NCBI GenBank assembly: GCA_002270565.1
Contig: NQMI01000006.1
Location: 764,244-828,243 of the forward strand
Source: Stenocarpella maydis
Taxonomy: Eukaryota; Ascomycota; Sordariomycetes; Diaporthales; Diaporthaceae
Direction of reading: 5' to 3'
Length of the DNA: 64,000 nucleotides
Below, piece after piece: positions 1 through 10,536 of this stretch. The translations under genes were made by a program, and so were the position numbers. The notes beneath the pieces were generated by a model. It saw only the letters and a program-made list of their open reading frames with translations. It was not told where the DNA came from and ran no database searches. Position 1 is the stretch's first letter. Each line of letters begins with the position of its first letter.

Positions 1-485
1 CGTGGAGGAGCCGGACATGGCGTCTGGCGTCGCAGTCCTGCCGACAAGGGAACGTTCCATCCGCATGATAAGCTGCACCCGGGGCCTGCCACGGAGCTGA
101 TCTTCCCCGTCAGGAGACAAGCCTGCTGCTTATCGTGGGTGCGGAGTAGGGAGCGGGGGATGTGATGGCCTCTTCAAATGTCGCCACCAGAACCGGCTGT
201 CGTTGACCAGGCACCAGAGTCTATCGTGGCAAGGAATAGCTGCCGCTGTGTGTGGCAGAAGGGCCAGTTTACCAGTCGTAGGTAGCGCAGATAAGCCTTT
301 CTGTGCTCTCTTCTTGGACTGTTGTTGCACCGCTGCTTCGATGAGGGGTCCAGTATACTGAGTAGTTACTAAACTAAGCGACAGCCGAGCTGCTTGCCTC
401 TCGGACTGTGCATTTGTGCCACCTGGGGTTGTGAACCTGCACCTCAGCCTCACATGCCGCCGCCCTGTCGTGCAGTCTGCCCTCC
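1..485. other. upstream region of the sugar transporter, no gene seen
   Basis: No reading frame here has coding character or recognisable motifs. The stretch probably holds the promoter and leader of the transporter that begins at about 486. The far left end could contain the edge of another gene, but nothing supports one. Confidence 0.4.
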
Positions 486-2475
486 ATGATCGACACTACC
501 GGCCCCACATACAGCAGCCCATCCGTCCAGGCAATGGCAGAACGCAAGGACTCGCGAGGGATAGAGACGGCGCAGGCCACGAGCCACCAGCAGGGCGAGG
601 CCGAGGACATCAAGCCCGCCGCGGGCACCATCACCCAGGTGCAGGGCGACTCGCACTTCTACGAGACCGTCACGGCTGCCCCGCTGAGCCCGTGGTCCAG
701 GACGAGCCTCCAGCTGTACCTGATCCTGCTCGTCGCCGCCCTCAATGCCACCACGTCCGGTTTCGACGGTGTGAGTTGGCCAGCCCCAGGGTGCTGGTGT
801 GGGTGTGTGTGTGCCCGTGGCTGACCCAAGACAACAACCAGTCCATCTTCAGCTCCATCAACGCCATGAAACAGTACCAGGCGTACTTCCACCACACAGA
901 GCTCGGGTCAAGCACGGGAATGTGAGCCTGCGCGCGCCCCCCCCCCCCCCGCCCGGCAGAGAAACACGCAGCCGTGAGCCTCGCACCCTGACATGTGCGG
1001 CAGTATCTTCATGATCTATACCATCGGGAACATGGTCGGCTCCCTGTTTACCGGCCCCATCTGCGACTGGGCCGGCCGTCGGGCGGGCATGGGCATCGGG
1101 TCCGTCCTGATCATGGCTGGGGCGGCGGTGCAGACGGCGGCAAGGAACGACGCATACCTCCTGGGCGGGCGCTTCGTCCTGGGCTTTGGCGTCTCCATCG
1201 GCACCAGCGCTGCCCCGACGTATGCCCTCGAGCTCGCGCCTCCGCAGTGGCGGGCCAGGGTCGTCGGCTACTACAACACCTGTGAGTCCTGTCCTGTCCG
1301 CCGGGGAGGCCACGAGAGAGAGGATGCTGACCTGCAGCCCAGTCTTCTACACCGGCTCCATCCTGGCCACGGGCGTCGCGTACGCCTGCAACAAGGCCGA
1401 GGGCGAGCTGGCCTTCCGCCTCCCCCTGGCCCTGCAGCTCGTGCCGCCGCTCCTCATCATCACGGGGTGCTTCCTCATCCCCGAGTCGCCGCGCTGGCTG
1501 ACCATGTGGGGCAGGCGGGAGCAGGCGGCCCGGGTCCTCGCCAGGTACCACGGCGGCGGCGACCCGGAGCACCCGGTGGTGAGGCTGGAGCTGCGCGAGT
1601 TCGAGCAGGGCATCGAGCGGCAGCGGGCCTCGGGCATCCTCAACTTCTGGCCCCTCGTCAGCACCCACAACGCCCGCTGGCGCTTCCTCATGATGGCCCT
1701 CATGTCCGTCTTCGCCCAGCTCTCGGGCAACTCGGTGCTCACCTACTACCTCCCGTCCATGTACACCCTCCTCGGCGTCACCTCGACCGAGCGCCGCCTC
1801 CTCCTGACCTTTATGAACTCGATCGTCTCGTGCGCCGGCGCCGTGGCCGGGTCCGCCACCAACGACGCCATCGGCAGGCGGACCAAGCTCTGGGCCGGCA
1901 GCATCGTGCTCGCGGGCCTGTTCGCCGGCGTGACCGGCTTCTCGAGCCGCTTCGAGCGCGGGGCGGACCCGGGCCCCGCCATGAGCAACGGCGGCGTGGC
2001 CTTCATATTCCTGTTTGGCTGTGCGTACTCGTTTGTCTACACGCCCCTGACGGCCACGTACTGCGCAGAGGTCCTGAACAGCCCCATGCGGGCAAAGGGC
2101 ATGGGCATCGTAAGTTCCTGTCCTGCTGTCCTCCTTGGCCTGGCCCTTGCGCTCGTTTCTGACAGCAGCGCACAGCACGTTATCCTGTCCAACTGCGCGA
2201 ACCTGTACAACACCTATGTCACGGCGGTCGCCCTCGAAGCCATCGACTGGCACTACTACTTCGTCTTTGTCGGCCTGAACCTGGTCTACAGCCTGGTGTG
2301 GTTCCTGTTCGGGGTCGAGACGCGCGGCCGCACCCTTGAGGAGCTGGACGCCGTGTTCGAGGCCAGGTGGCCGCCCAGGGCCGCGCTGAGGAAGACGGCC
2401 ATGGTCAAGAAACACGATGGTCACCTGGAGGGCCTGTCCACAGGCGCGGCGGGGCAGCCAGGGGATCATGCATAA
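486..2475 (+). CDS. MFS sugar transporter (hexose/lactose permease type), five exons
   Basis: This is a twelve-span major facilitator of the fungal sugar-porter family, expected in the plasma membrane as a sugar/H+ symporter. Proposed exons are 486-770, 842-921, 1004-1281, 1343-2109 and 2176-2475, giving 569 residues. All joins keep frame, and the introns are 61-88 nt or shorter with GT-AG ends. Family marks are G-x-x-x-D-x-x-G-R-R after span 2 (GPICDWAGRR), PESPRWL after span 6, a second D-x-x-G-R-R in loop 8-9 (NDAIGRRTK), and a C-terminal GVETRGRTLEELD, the usual PETKGRTLEE-like motif. The hydrophilic N-terminus of about 70 residues is typical. A later ATG at 534 is in frame and could be the start. 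The substrate cannot be read from the sequence; lactose/cellodextrin-type permeases are the closest by feel. Confidence 0.88.
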
Positions 2476-2512
2476 CTATAAACTATCATTATCCTCGTAG
2501 GGCGGGGTTTTA

Positions 2513-2536
2513 GGTATGGTATGGTATGGTATGGTA
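2513..2536. repeat. short TATGG tandem repeat
   Basis: About four copies of the five-base unit TATGG lie just 3' of the transporter stop codon, probably in its 3' untranslated region or the intergenic gap. Confidence 0.7.
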
Positions 2537-2690
2537 ATTGTGCGCAGTCTAAGGCGCTGCCCCTCCTGGGGCGACTTGCTAATGCGCCCGTCTCTATCCC
2601 ATTCATTCAAGAAATCCCAGGTCCTCAAGACTTTCGGCCGCCACTACTACCTTGGGGGCCACTGGCGCGGAGGCGTGTCTCCTGCCTGGC

Positions 2691-3845
2691 CTAGTAGTTC
2701 CTCGCCGGGTCAAACTTGTCGTGGTGCTGTACGTTCCTCCAGCTCGTGATCTCCTCGTCGTCCAGGACGCTCCCGTTCTGCTCCTTCTTGCGCCGGAAAC
2801 AGCCCCTGTTCTTCTTGAAGATGAAAAACAGGACGCCGAGCACCGCCACCCCGCCCACCGGCGCTGCGATGGCGATGGTGGTCGTCATCACGTTCGACCG
2901 GTTGGCCGTCTTCTCGATGCCGCCGTTGCTGTCGTCCTGCTGGAGGCTGGCTGCCGTGGCCGAGGCCGAGGGCGTGTCGGCCGCGTCGCTCGGCGAGGGC
3001 GTGCTGCTCAGGATGGACGACACAAGCGTGGTGGGCAGGGCCGCCGCCGGGTTGAGCACCGGCGGCGTCGACGCGAGGATGCCTGCTGGTGACGATGAGG
3101 GCTGGGTGGGTAGTGGCGGTGCCGGGCCGGGCACCGACGGGGTGGAAGCGACGACGACGGCTGCTGGCGATGATGAGAGCTGGGTGGGCACGGCGGCTGG
3201 CGGCAGTGAGGCGGTCCCGGTGGAAGAGATGAGGGATGAGATGGAGTCAAGCAGCGGAGTAGACGCCGGGGGCGTTGGGGTCTGGAGCACGGGGGTTGTT
3301 GGCGTATTGACCGCTGCTGCTGCTGATGTCTCCGGGACGGACGGGGGCTGCTGCTGCTGGTTTCCGCCGGCGCCACCGTTCGCGGGTGCGGTGGTCTTGG
3401 GTACTGCTGGAGTAGGCGTCGTGGAAGTTGGCGATGGTGACGCTGAAACTGAAGATGGAGACGGAGAGGAAGTCGAGCTTGAGCTTGAGCTCGAGGTCGA
3501 GGTCGAAGAAGACGACGACGACGACGAAGATGACGAAGGCGAAGGTGTGGCCTGAGCAGCGCCTCCATCACTGCCACCATCCTGACCACTCTGACCTCTC
3601 TGCCTGCCTTCCCCATCGTCCCCCTGCTTTCCCTGATCATCACTTCCATCCGAATCCGCAGCGTTGTTTGTGGGGTCATCTCCTTTGTCGTTGCTGTTGT
3701 TGTCATTGTTGTTGTTGTCGTCGTCGTTACCGCCCTTGCTGTCCGACGAGTCTGGCGGTGGCTGAGCATTCTGGCCACCTCCCAAGAGACCGCCGACCCC
3801 ATTCACCAGGCCACCCACCAGTCCTCCATTTCCAGTGTCAGACAT
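2691..3845 (-). CDS. Ser/Thr/Pro-rich single-span surface protein (Mid2/WSC-sensor-like architecture)
   Basis: This is a single-exon protein of 384 residues. From the N-terminus it has a Gly-rich stretch, an Asp/Asn/Ser-rich acidic stretch (about residues 30-90), a long Ser/Thr/Pro-rich region with runs of serine (about 100-310), one hydrophobic span (about 320-342) and a 41-residue cytoplasmic-type tail starting with a basic stop-transfer cluster (FKKNRGCFRRKK). This layout is that of fungal cell-wall stress sensors and other mucin-like membrane proteins, with the Ser/Thr region a likely O-mannosylation target. There is no convincing signal peptide, only a weakly hydrophobic Gly/Leu/Val patch near residues 8-24. 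The true start could therefore lie upstream through a missed exon, or the span may act as a signal anchor. No catalytic motif is visible. Confidence 0.65.
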   Translation of the reverse strand: MSDTGNGGLVGGLVNGVGGLLGGGQNAQPPPDSSDSKGGNDDDNNNNDNNSNDKGDDPTNNAADSDGSDDQGKQGDDGEGRQRGQSGQDGGSDGGAAQATPSPSSSSSSSSSSSTSTSSSSSSSTSSPSPSSVSASPSPTSTTPTPAVPKTTAPANGGAGGNQQQQPPSVPETSAAAAVNTPTTPVLQTPTPPASTPLLDSISSLISSTGTASLPPAAVPTQLSSSPAAVVVASTPSVPGPAPPLPTQPSSSPAGILASTPPVLNPAAALPTTLVSSILSSTPSPSDAADTPSASATAASLQQDDSNGGIEKTANRSNVMTTTIAIAAPVGGVAVLGVLFFIFKKNRGCFRRKKEQNGSVLDDEEITSWRNVQHHDKFDPARNY

Positions 3846-3888
3846 GTTGTTTGATTAGGTACTCTCCAGGAGCCACTTTCGTGTAGAA

Positions 3889-3893
3889 TATTT

Positions 3894-3942
<49 letters not shown>
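3889..3942. repeat. oligo-T followed by oligo-A, perfect T/A inverted repeat
   Basis: A T-run with one C interruption is followed directly by about 20 A residues. The junction is a self-complementary T(n)A(n) block, just 5' of the surface-protein gene on the minus strand. Confidence 0.85.
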
Positions 3943-3944
<2 letters not shown>

Positions 3945-4034
3945 TTACGGGAAAAACAGACCAGCTGTATGAGGCTCAGTGAAGAGAAGTGAAAGTTTGA
4001 GAGGTTGGATATAATTAGGTGACATGAGTGCGCA

Positions 4035-4830
4035 TTAGAAACTGGCGCCCGATGTCATGTTAAAGGCCCTGCTGACATTCTTAGCCGTCGATCCAGGGTC
4101 CCTGCTCGTCTGCTCTCTCGGGCTGATGAACGACAGTGTGCAGTCCATGTGGCTGGACACGGCCGGGCTCCCTGGACTGCATGTCTTGATACACGAACGC
4201 TGCCACGACGCCCGCGGGCATCCCAAAAATACACTGTGCCAGTCCTGTGCCCGCCTGCTGGTCTCCCGCCACCTGGCATGCGCAGCAGCGTTTCCGTGTC
4301 CCGCCTGCAATGCCTACCTTCACCTCGCAACTTGGCAGGAGAAGGGCACCTGGGGTGTGTGTGAGAGGCTGATCGTCAGGGGGAGCCATCAAGCTCCAAC
4401 CTTGCAGTCCCCCAGTCCTCTTGAGCACCACCACGTAGCTGTGCCCCCATGCCCGGCAGTACGGAGGGGGGGCACATCAGAGACACGATTGGCCTCACAA
4501 TGTCCGCATACGGAAGAGGCGTCAGGTGGGGCACTACGATGTGCAAGGCGCAATACCGCACCGGCAAGTTGGAGGCCCCGTCCCAGCCCTAGGGCAGCAA
4601 GGCCCCAGATGGCGGCTTGATGTGGTAGCGCAGCCGCCCTCCGGACAGGGAAGGGCCAAGAATTCAAGCTTGTTTTGACACCTCTCGGGGTCAGTATCAA
4701 AAGCCCGGATGGCGTGGATCGTCCTGCCAAGGGGCCAATAAAGTGCGGCTCTTGGCCGTCCCGAAACCCTGACCCAGGGGCTGGGCTGAATCTGAAACAC
4801 CACGACATCCACCATCTGACGTCTGATCAC
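4035..4830 (-). pseudogene. coding-like relic, possibly an RTA1-like membrane protein
   Basis: The GC-rich DNA here has short open stretches in all three minus-strand frames that seem to continue one another, as expected for a frameshifted gene, but no stretch is long. One segment at about 4570-4630 (AIWGLAALGLGRGLQLAG) is membrane-span-like. The order of hydrophobic pieces loosely recalls the fungal RTA1/lipid-translocating exporter family, but no signature residue confirms it. The plus-strand frame at 4057-4620 is also open and may be fortuitous. The family call is weak inference. The only firm observation is coding-like composition without an intact gene. Confidence 0.22.
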
Positions 4831-7157
4831 ACAAACCTCGGATGGACCCCCAATTCACGTGGGTTCCAGTCGTCGAGGCCTTCGACTTTTTGGTGCCGTT
4901 TATCCATCTCTGGCCCGGCGTGATAAGAGGTGATAGGAACCATCTTCATCTCAAAGCCAGCTAGAGACAATCTCCGCCCGAATCTCAGGGTCCTCGTGTA
5001 AGGCCTTTGTCCAGAATTTGGGATGCACCCAAGGGGCCAGTTTTGTGTCCAAGATTGTTATATTAGCCCTTTCAGAGTGTACCGGCAATGACGGCTCGGA
5101 ATGGCTTCAACCATTCGCGGCACATAGTCCAAGTGAATCTTCTTTGAGTCTTGGCGGCTGAAACTTTGAAACCGGCAACAGTTCATTGCTCCTGGGCGAC
5201 GATCTTTTCCTATACTCGACCGGCCCTAACTCTGTGAGCTCTACATGAGGTGCATGGGGAAAAAATCAACTTGCACTTGAGCCCTATGGCTGGAAGAGTC
5301 TCGCAGCTTCTTCCCTGGGATTACTATGTATGCGAGAAGGGGGGCATTTTAGAGGGTCTGCCAGGTAGGCGATCCAATCCGCGCTGATAGCGAGGTTCTC
5401 AAACCGGACTAACAACATTATAGCCGGTCGAGTATAAGCATTGCTGTTGCTAGGCCTTAAGATCAGCATAGCCCCAAGCGAGAGAGAGCACGATTGTCCC
5501 ATCAAAGAATCTGTGCATCACATCAGCGCCCCCTACAACCGGACTTTAGCCACTCCCAGCCTCATGTATCTCTCGACTTTCGGCAGTGCCGGATCCTCTT
5601 AAGGCCCCCGGGCTTCTGCTATAGCCAAGGATTCCGACGGCCCACGCTTAATGGACCAGTCGTTCATCCGACAATCAGCGTCATCGTCAATGGGGAGGCA
5701 TGAAGTAGGATCAAGCGCTTTCACATTGTCCGCACACCGCCCGGGCTTTGTATGTCCTCCGTAGCGGGTCGCAAGAGTCAATCGAATCAAGTAGTCTACC
5801 GGCCCACCACCGCCCATGGGTCGATATTGCATTCAGCCGCGTCCCTGACCTGTCCACAAGCGGCATCTTCTCCGCGTTTGGATAGCATATTAATAGCCAT
5901 CCACGTCGGCGGTTTGATGCGCATCATCTTCGGCTTTGGAGCAGTGGAGACTCGGAGTCGGCTCACCATGATGCTATCTACCTGTTTACCACTTCAGGCA
6001 GCGCCGGTCTCGCTCGGCGAGGATGGGAGGCGTCGTTTGGCTCTCCTCATTACCGTTGTGGCCTTTTTTGCCTCGTCCAAGTTGACATGCAAGGGGTCGT
6101 TATGACGTGTCTCGATGATGCGCAGATCATGCTTACGGCCGAATACGCCTACACATATTGTCATGCTAAGCACTGGTGCTTTATCTTCTGTTGCTCAATT
6201 CGGCTCGTGAGTCGGTCCTATTGATTGGGCTCGAAAGATTGGAATGCCACAGAAGTTCGGCAGCATAAGGCGCCGAAATACTTTTGCCTCGAACTTCCAG
6301 TCTAAAGGGTCTCCATTCCTAGCTGCAATCGTCCACCCTGGTGATCTCAGTGGAGCAGTAGAGAATGGCCATAGAAATTTAGAATAATGTGTAGATCGGC
6401 CCCCCGTATTAGCCTCGGACTTTGAAGTTTCAACGTATAGCTAAACCATGAGTCCTTGATTGCTCATCATCTATGGCGTGCTGCTTTTGGATTGATGCCA
6501 ATCTGATAAAGGATATAGCTGGTTTCGTTTTTACTCCGGTGAGAATTCAGCTTTCTATTTCAGGGAAAAACAGAAGAAGAAAAAAAAATAACAAGAAAAA
6601 AAATAAGAAGAAAAAAAAACAAGAAGAAAAAAAAATAAGAAGAGAAAAAATAAGAAGAGAAAAAATAAGAAGAAAAAAAATAAGAAGAAAAAAAAATAAG
6701 AAGAAAAAAAAATAAGAAGACCATCGACGGGGATGAAAAAAAAAAAAGAAGAAAAAAAATAAGAAGAAAAAAAAATAAGAAGAAAAAAAAATAAGAAGAA
6801 AAAAAAGAGCTGCGGCATAAAGCAAATAGCCTCGGCATATCTCAAAATTATGCGGGAGGTGGGTCAATAGTCCTGGTACTCTATAATCTCTATGCTTCAG
6901 GCGCTATATATGAACTCGATAATAAGCCGGATAGAATGTGGCCCAAGTGGGCAGAGTTTGATGATGATTCGGACTTGACTTTTTAAGCCAGAACAAAGAA
7001 GGACGTAGAAAATAATCTGGTCTGGCTCAGGAGAAATCTGCCTTTATAGAGTGAGGATGAAGGATTTGGATATGAAGCAATTTTGATGAACTTTCTCGGC
7101 CGTTTGAGAGCTAGAAGCATTGGCGCTGTTCCGCTTTATTATCATCACATCAATTGA
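4831..7157. other. gene-free, AT-shifted intergenic stretch
   Basis: Base composition drops compared with the flanking genes, and all frames are short and low in coding character. Apart from the purine-only minisatellite at about 6570-6806, nothing was recognised. Confidence 0.5.
6570..6806 (+). repeat. purine-only minisatellite (period about 14-15, AAGAAG/poly-A units plus T)
   Basis: Around 235 nt consist almost only of A and G, with a single T per unit in the pattern ATAAGAAG followed by A-runs of 6-9. The array is split once by a unique insert at about 6719-6736 (containing ccatcgacgggg) and then resumes. Frames through it encode only poly-Lys (plus) or poly-Phe (minus) and are not genes. 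Confidence 0.9.
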
Positions 7158-8579
7158 TCAAGAGCGATACGGATTGCCCCCAATACATGTTGTTTTGGGG
7201 GGTATGCCGTTGCCTTCCAAGTGAGTGTGCTCTCTCACATTCTTCGGGGTGACTATCAAAGCCACTTGCCTAACTTCCTGTAGGTACCGAGCACTACCCT
7301 GTTCTGGCGTTTGTACAAAACTGGGAAGTCGGTCGCAATCGGAGTCCTGAGACTTTCGACGCAGACCGAGCTTTCTCAGTCCGCATGTGATACTTTTCGT
7401 CCGAGGCATGAGGCGAGCCAGTGGCTGTCGGAGCGTAGGGCCGCATGCAGCCACAATGCCGATCTGCACCTCTGCAAGATTCCAGATGGACAGCGCGGTC
7501 AACAGGGCTTTTGAGATAATTAGCAAAAGGAAAGAGCAAGGGAAGCCGACCGGAACCTACTGATGCCATCCATGAGAAAGCGATCTTGCCTGGACTTCAT
7601 GTAGATATAGGCCTTGGCAATTGATCCGCTGAGACACCTGCGGGAGGTCAGCATGTGGTGAGCTCCTTGGGGCACGGTTTTCGGTCTCACAGGGCGCCGG
7701 CCATGAAGGTCAAAATTGTCAGAATCTTTGTCGACTTGCTCATTTTTAGCCGCAGAATAACCGGAACGGGGATGGCGAGCATGATAAAGTCCATTGCAAT
7801 ATCAGTTGCCATCACTGTAGGGTGCGCAGGCGGTATTAGCGTCCTCATTCCTGATGGTAGGGATGCGAGTGTGGATGAAAGATGTGCATGTATGGATGGA
7901 AACTTACAGAAGTAACCTGCCAGTGGATGATGTTCACAATAAGTCAAGTGTTCTGTCGCGCTGAAGAGGGCGAGCAAGTGAGAGCCACATTGGCCAAGCA
8001 AGAAACCAACGAAGCCGATGGTCCATGCAATGTTCATGCATATCCAGATGACCAGGAATTTTCGCAGCATCTGTGCCCTGCCGAAAATATTCCAATAGAG
8101 CAAGCACACGGAGAGCTTGATAAGACCCATGGCAACAACCCCCAGGATCAGATAGGCGAGCTCTATCTAGAGCGTAAAGAATACATAATTAGAGTTCAAT
8201 ACGCAGGAGATTGGAAACACTCGAGTCGAGGAAGATTGTTACCTGTGTAGCCTTAACTACTCTCAAGTTTGACGCGTCGGCGTCGTATATCGTGCTCTTC
8301 AAGGGGGCGGCGAGGATCTTGGTCGCAATGCCTGTGCTAATAGATCAATATGATGGTGAGCAATACTACATCAAGGCCAGCAATCGTACCGTAAATCTCC
8401 ATAACGGAGAGCCCTGACCCAAAGATCCAAGCACAAATGATGAGCCATTCGCTGGTAGTCCAATTGGGCTGGCCTTTTCCTCGCCTTGACCAGAGCCTTA
8501 GGCCAACGGCTGCAGTTGAGAAACCCTGCATCACCACCGAGCCGGCAATCAAGCCCGCAGGGTCTTCGTATGCCGCCAT
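7158..8579 (-). CDS. Pth11-like integral membrane protein (fungal rhodopsin-like domain), six exons
   Basis: This seven-span fungal membrane protein belongs to the large Pth11-like/rhodopsin-domain group, known from Magnaporthe as putative surface receptors. Proposed exons on the minus strand are 8579-8390, 8331-8243, 8166-7908, 7814-7691, 7637-7561 and 7507-7158, giving 362 residues with all phases consistent. The start at 8579 gives an N-terminus running straight into span 1 (LIAGSVVMQGFSTAAVGLRL), so there is no CFEM domain or signal peptide. Typical marks are YLILGVVAMGLIKLSVCLLYW in spans 3-4, ATDIAMDFIMLAIPVPVI in a later span, and WNLAEVQIGIVAACGPTLRQPL near the end of the last span. 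The donor at about 7908 (GTAAGT) is the least certain join; an upstream GT at 7919 is an alternative. It diverges from the secreted-peptide gene at 9224. Confidence 0.8.
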
Positions 8580-9223
8580 GATAGTTCCGGGCAATGTGGA
8601 GTTGGTAGCACAGTCTGAACAAAGAAATAAGTGCTTCGGAACCACTCGAGACTTTTCAGGTGAAAGAAAGAACAGCAGACGACAGGGCTTTGGGGGCAAT
8701 GCGTCGAGCCAGACCTGGTAACGAGGCAGATTCGATGAAATGTAACACCAGCCTATAGTTCAGGGCTGACTTCCAAAATTGAGGCAAGCATGGAGGACAC
8801 GTTTTCATTTTTGTTTTCCGGAGAACACGGAAAGCCTTGCTTACTGATGTGGTGGTTGCACACATATGCAGTCATCCTCAAATGGGGGCCATATATGCAA
8901 CGATCAGCTACCTCGGGCACCTGCCAAGGCAGAAAAGAAGCCCCACAAATTTTATTCTGGCCGAATTCATGTGGAACTCTTTTCTGCAGTGTCAAGGACT
9001 CTGGGTCAATTGAAAGGGTGTGAGGTTACAACATTGGCATGGAGGACGCAGGCAGCGCAAGGAACACAGCGGCAAGGGCAAGTCGACGTGATATAAGAAC
9101 CAAGGTCCCCCTGCTCCACACTTCATTAACGTGGTTAGAAAGCGTCTCTCAGAATGGCATCTATCCTTTGTATTTGCAAAAGAAACTCACAGAAACCTCT
9201 TGGCCCAACATCATCAACTTAAA
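8580..9223. promoter_or_regulatory. shared upstream region of the Pth11-like and peptide genes
   Basis: This 644 nt gap separates two divergently transcribed starts. A TATA-like element (atataag) lies at 9091-9097, about 130 nt upstream of the peptide ATG. No gene was found inside. Regulation from this region is inferred from geometry only. Confidence 0.35.
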
Positions 9224-9429
9224 ATGCGATTCCTCGCTCTGCTCTGCGTTTCCGTGGTAGGCCTCGTCCTCGCTGCGCCGGCTGTGGACCACAACGACTT
9301 GTCCTGTATGTTTTGTCCGACTTCACCTTTGAGGACGCCTCGATTGATCTCTTTGCAGATAATAATATCATGAAGCGTGACGGCTCTACTGAGTTTGACG
9401 CTGATCTAGGGTTTTTCAAGCGAGAGTAA
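9224..9429 (+). CDS. small secreted peptide precursor with two Kex2-type Lys-Arg sites (candidate RiPP precursor)
   Basis: This two-exon gene has exon 1 at 9224-9305, a 53 nt GTATGT...CAG intron at 9306-9358 and exon 2 at 9359-9429 (TAA), giving 50 residues. Residues 1-20 form a clear signal peptide with a Leu/Val-rich core ending in Ala-Ala-Pro-Ala. Two dibasic Lys-Arg pairs at 33-34 and 48-49 match Golgi Kex2 sites and bracket a 13-residue acidic/aromatic segment (35-47) ending in Gly-Phe-Phe. Only one residue follows the second pair. The only tyrosine (28) lies in the segment before the first pair and its codon is split by the intron. The ATG sits in an A-rich context (aaaATG). With the UstYa-type gene 1.1 kb downstream, this architecture fits dikaritin-type ribosomal peptides, although known precursors usually carry several core repeats. 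A peptide pheromone or small effector is the alternative. Function is inference. Confidence 0.7.
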
Positions 9430-10536
9430 ATGGGCGAGATTTGCTTAATCGGCCAGAATCTTGGTCTGCGGGAAGTGAGCAAGTCCACGGCTAGATAAGA
9501 GCATGTATTTCCAAAGTCATTCGAGTAAGGCCGCTTGCGTGCGAGGTGCCTGTGTTGGCTCAGTCATTGGCAAGCCGCAACATATCATTGTAACTCGCGT
9601 AAGGATCAGTCATCAATCGATTACGCAGGGAAGAGGCCCCGATAATTAAGGCGGATACCTTGTTGAACGCTCGTTGCCTCTGTCTGGTGTAACTAGGCGT
9701 CCCATGGGGTTGTACTATTTCAGCCGCGCTGCTGCCGCCTTTGGTCCTTTTGCAATCTCACATTATGCATGCGTTGTTCGGGCGTACATGAAACTGCATT
9801 GCCGTTACCAGTAATATCAGGCTCCAGTTGGTAGCCTTACGAGGCAACGGCAGAATATGGCAGCGATCATCAAATTCAAAGGACGAAATATCTAGTTCGA
9901 ACAACTCCTTGTTCGGGCGTTAGGCGCTTCAGCAATTTAAAAGCGGGGAGACCAACCAACAGTTCCAAGAGGATTTGCATACTTGATACGTCAGACTGTG
10001 CCACCGCACCAGACCGGGTCCAGTAGTACGGAGTACATGTTTGCAATGGAGTGGGTGTTAAGGCAGTGTTACTTCGCTCAGATGTGGTGTGTCCTGTTTC
10101 GGTCTTTCACATGTCTGTCAGAGCTGAAAGACAAGGCCCACTTCTAGGAGACCATCTATAGATCAGAACATCGCTTACCCAGCTGCGTGGGGGCCGTTTG
10201 TAGATCCCGAGGTTACATATGTAGGCTCCAAGCTGACCATGCAGATGAATCCGCCGCTGATCATTGTGGTCAACAGAAGCTGATTGGACAAAGGTCGAAA
10301 ACAGACAGGCAAATCACACCGAGAGGACTCGTTGTGCCACTCGCAAGGCGCCATGAGGCTAATTGTGCCCCAGGTGATGCGCCCCTCCAGCCCTCATGGA
10401 CCACTATCACTACTGTATTGCCAGTATACTTATTAGCGGGGATAAAAGTGTCTTCGATTTAAAGTATGATGTTCAATTAAAAAATCATTCTAGTCCTTCT
10501 TCGAATATCAGCTTCAAGACTCATTTTGCCATCGCC
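9430..10536. other. intergenic between peptide precursor and UstYa-like gene
   Basis: AT-rich sequence with no gene seen. It probably holds the 3' end of the peptide transcript and the promoter of the UstYa-like gene; an AT-rich block lies at about 10440-10500. Confidence 0.45.

Noticed and set aside
1111..2469. Long minus-strand open frame opposite the sugar transporter
   Set aside because: It is an antisense shadow of GC-rich, codon-biased exons and lacks any motif, while the plus strand has a clear transporter.
6473..6867. Open frames encoding poly-Lys or poly-Phe
   Set aside because: They are translations of the purine-only minisatellite, not genes.
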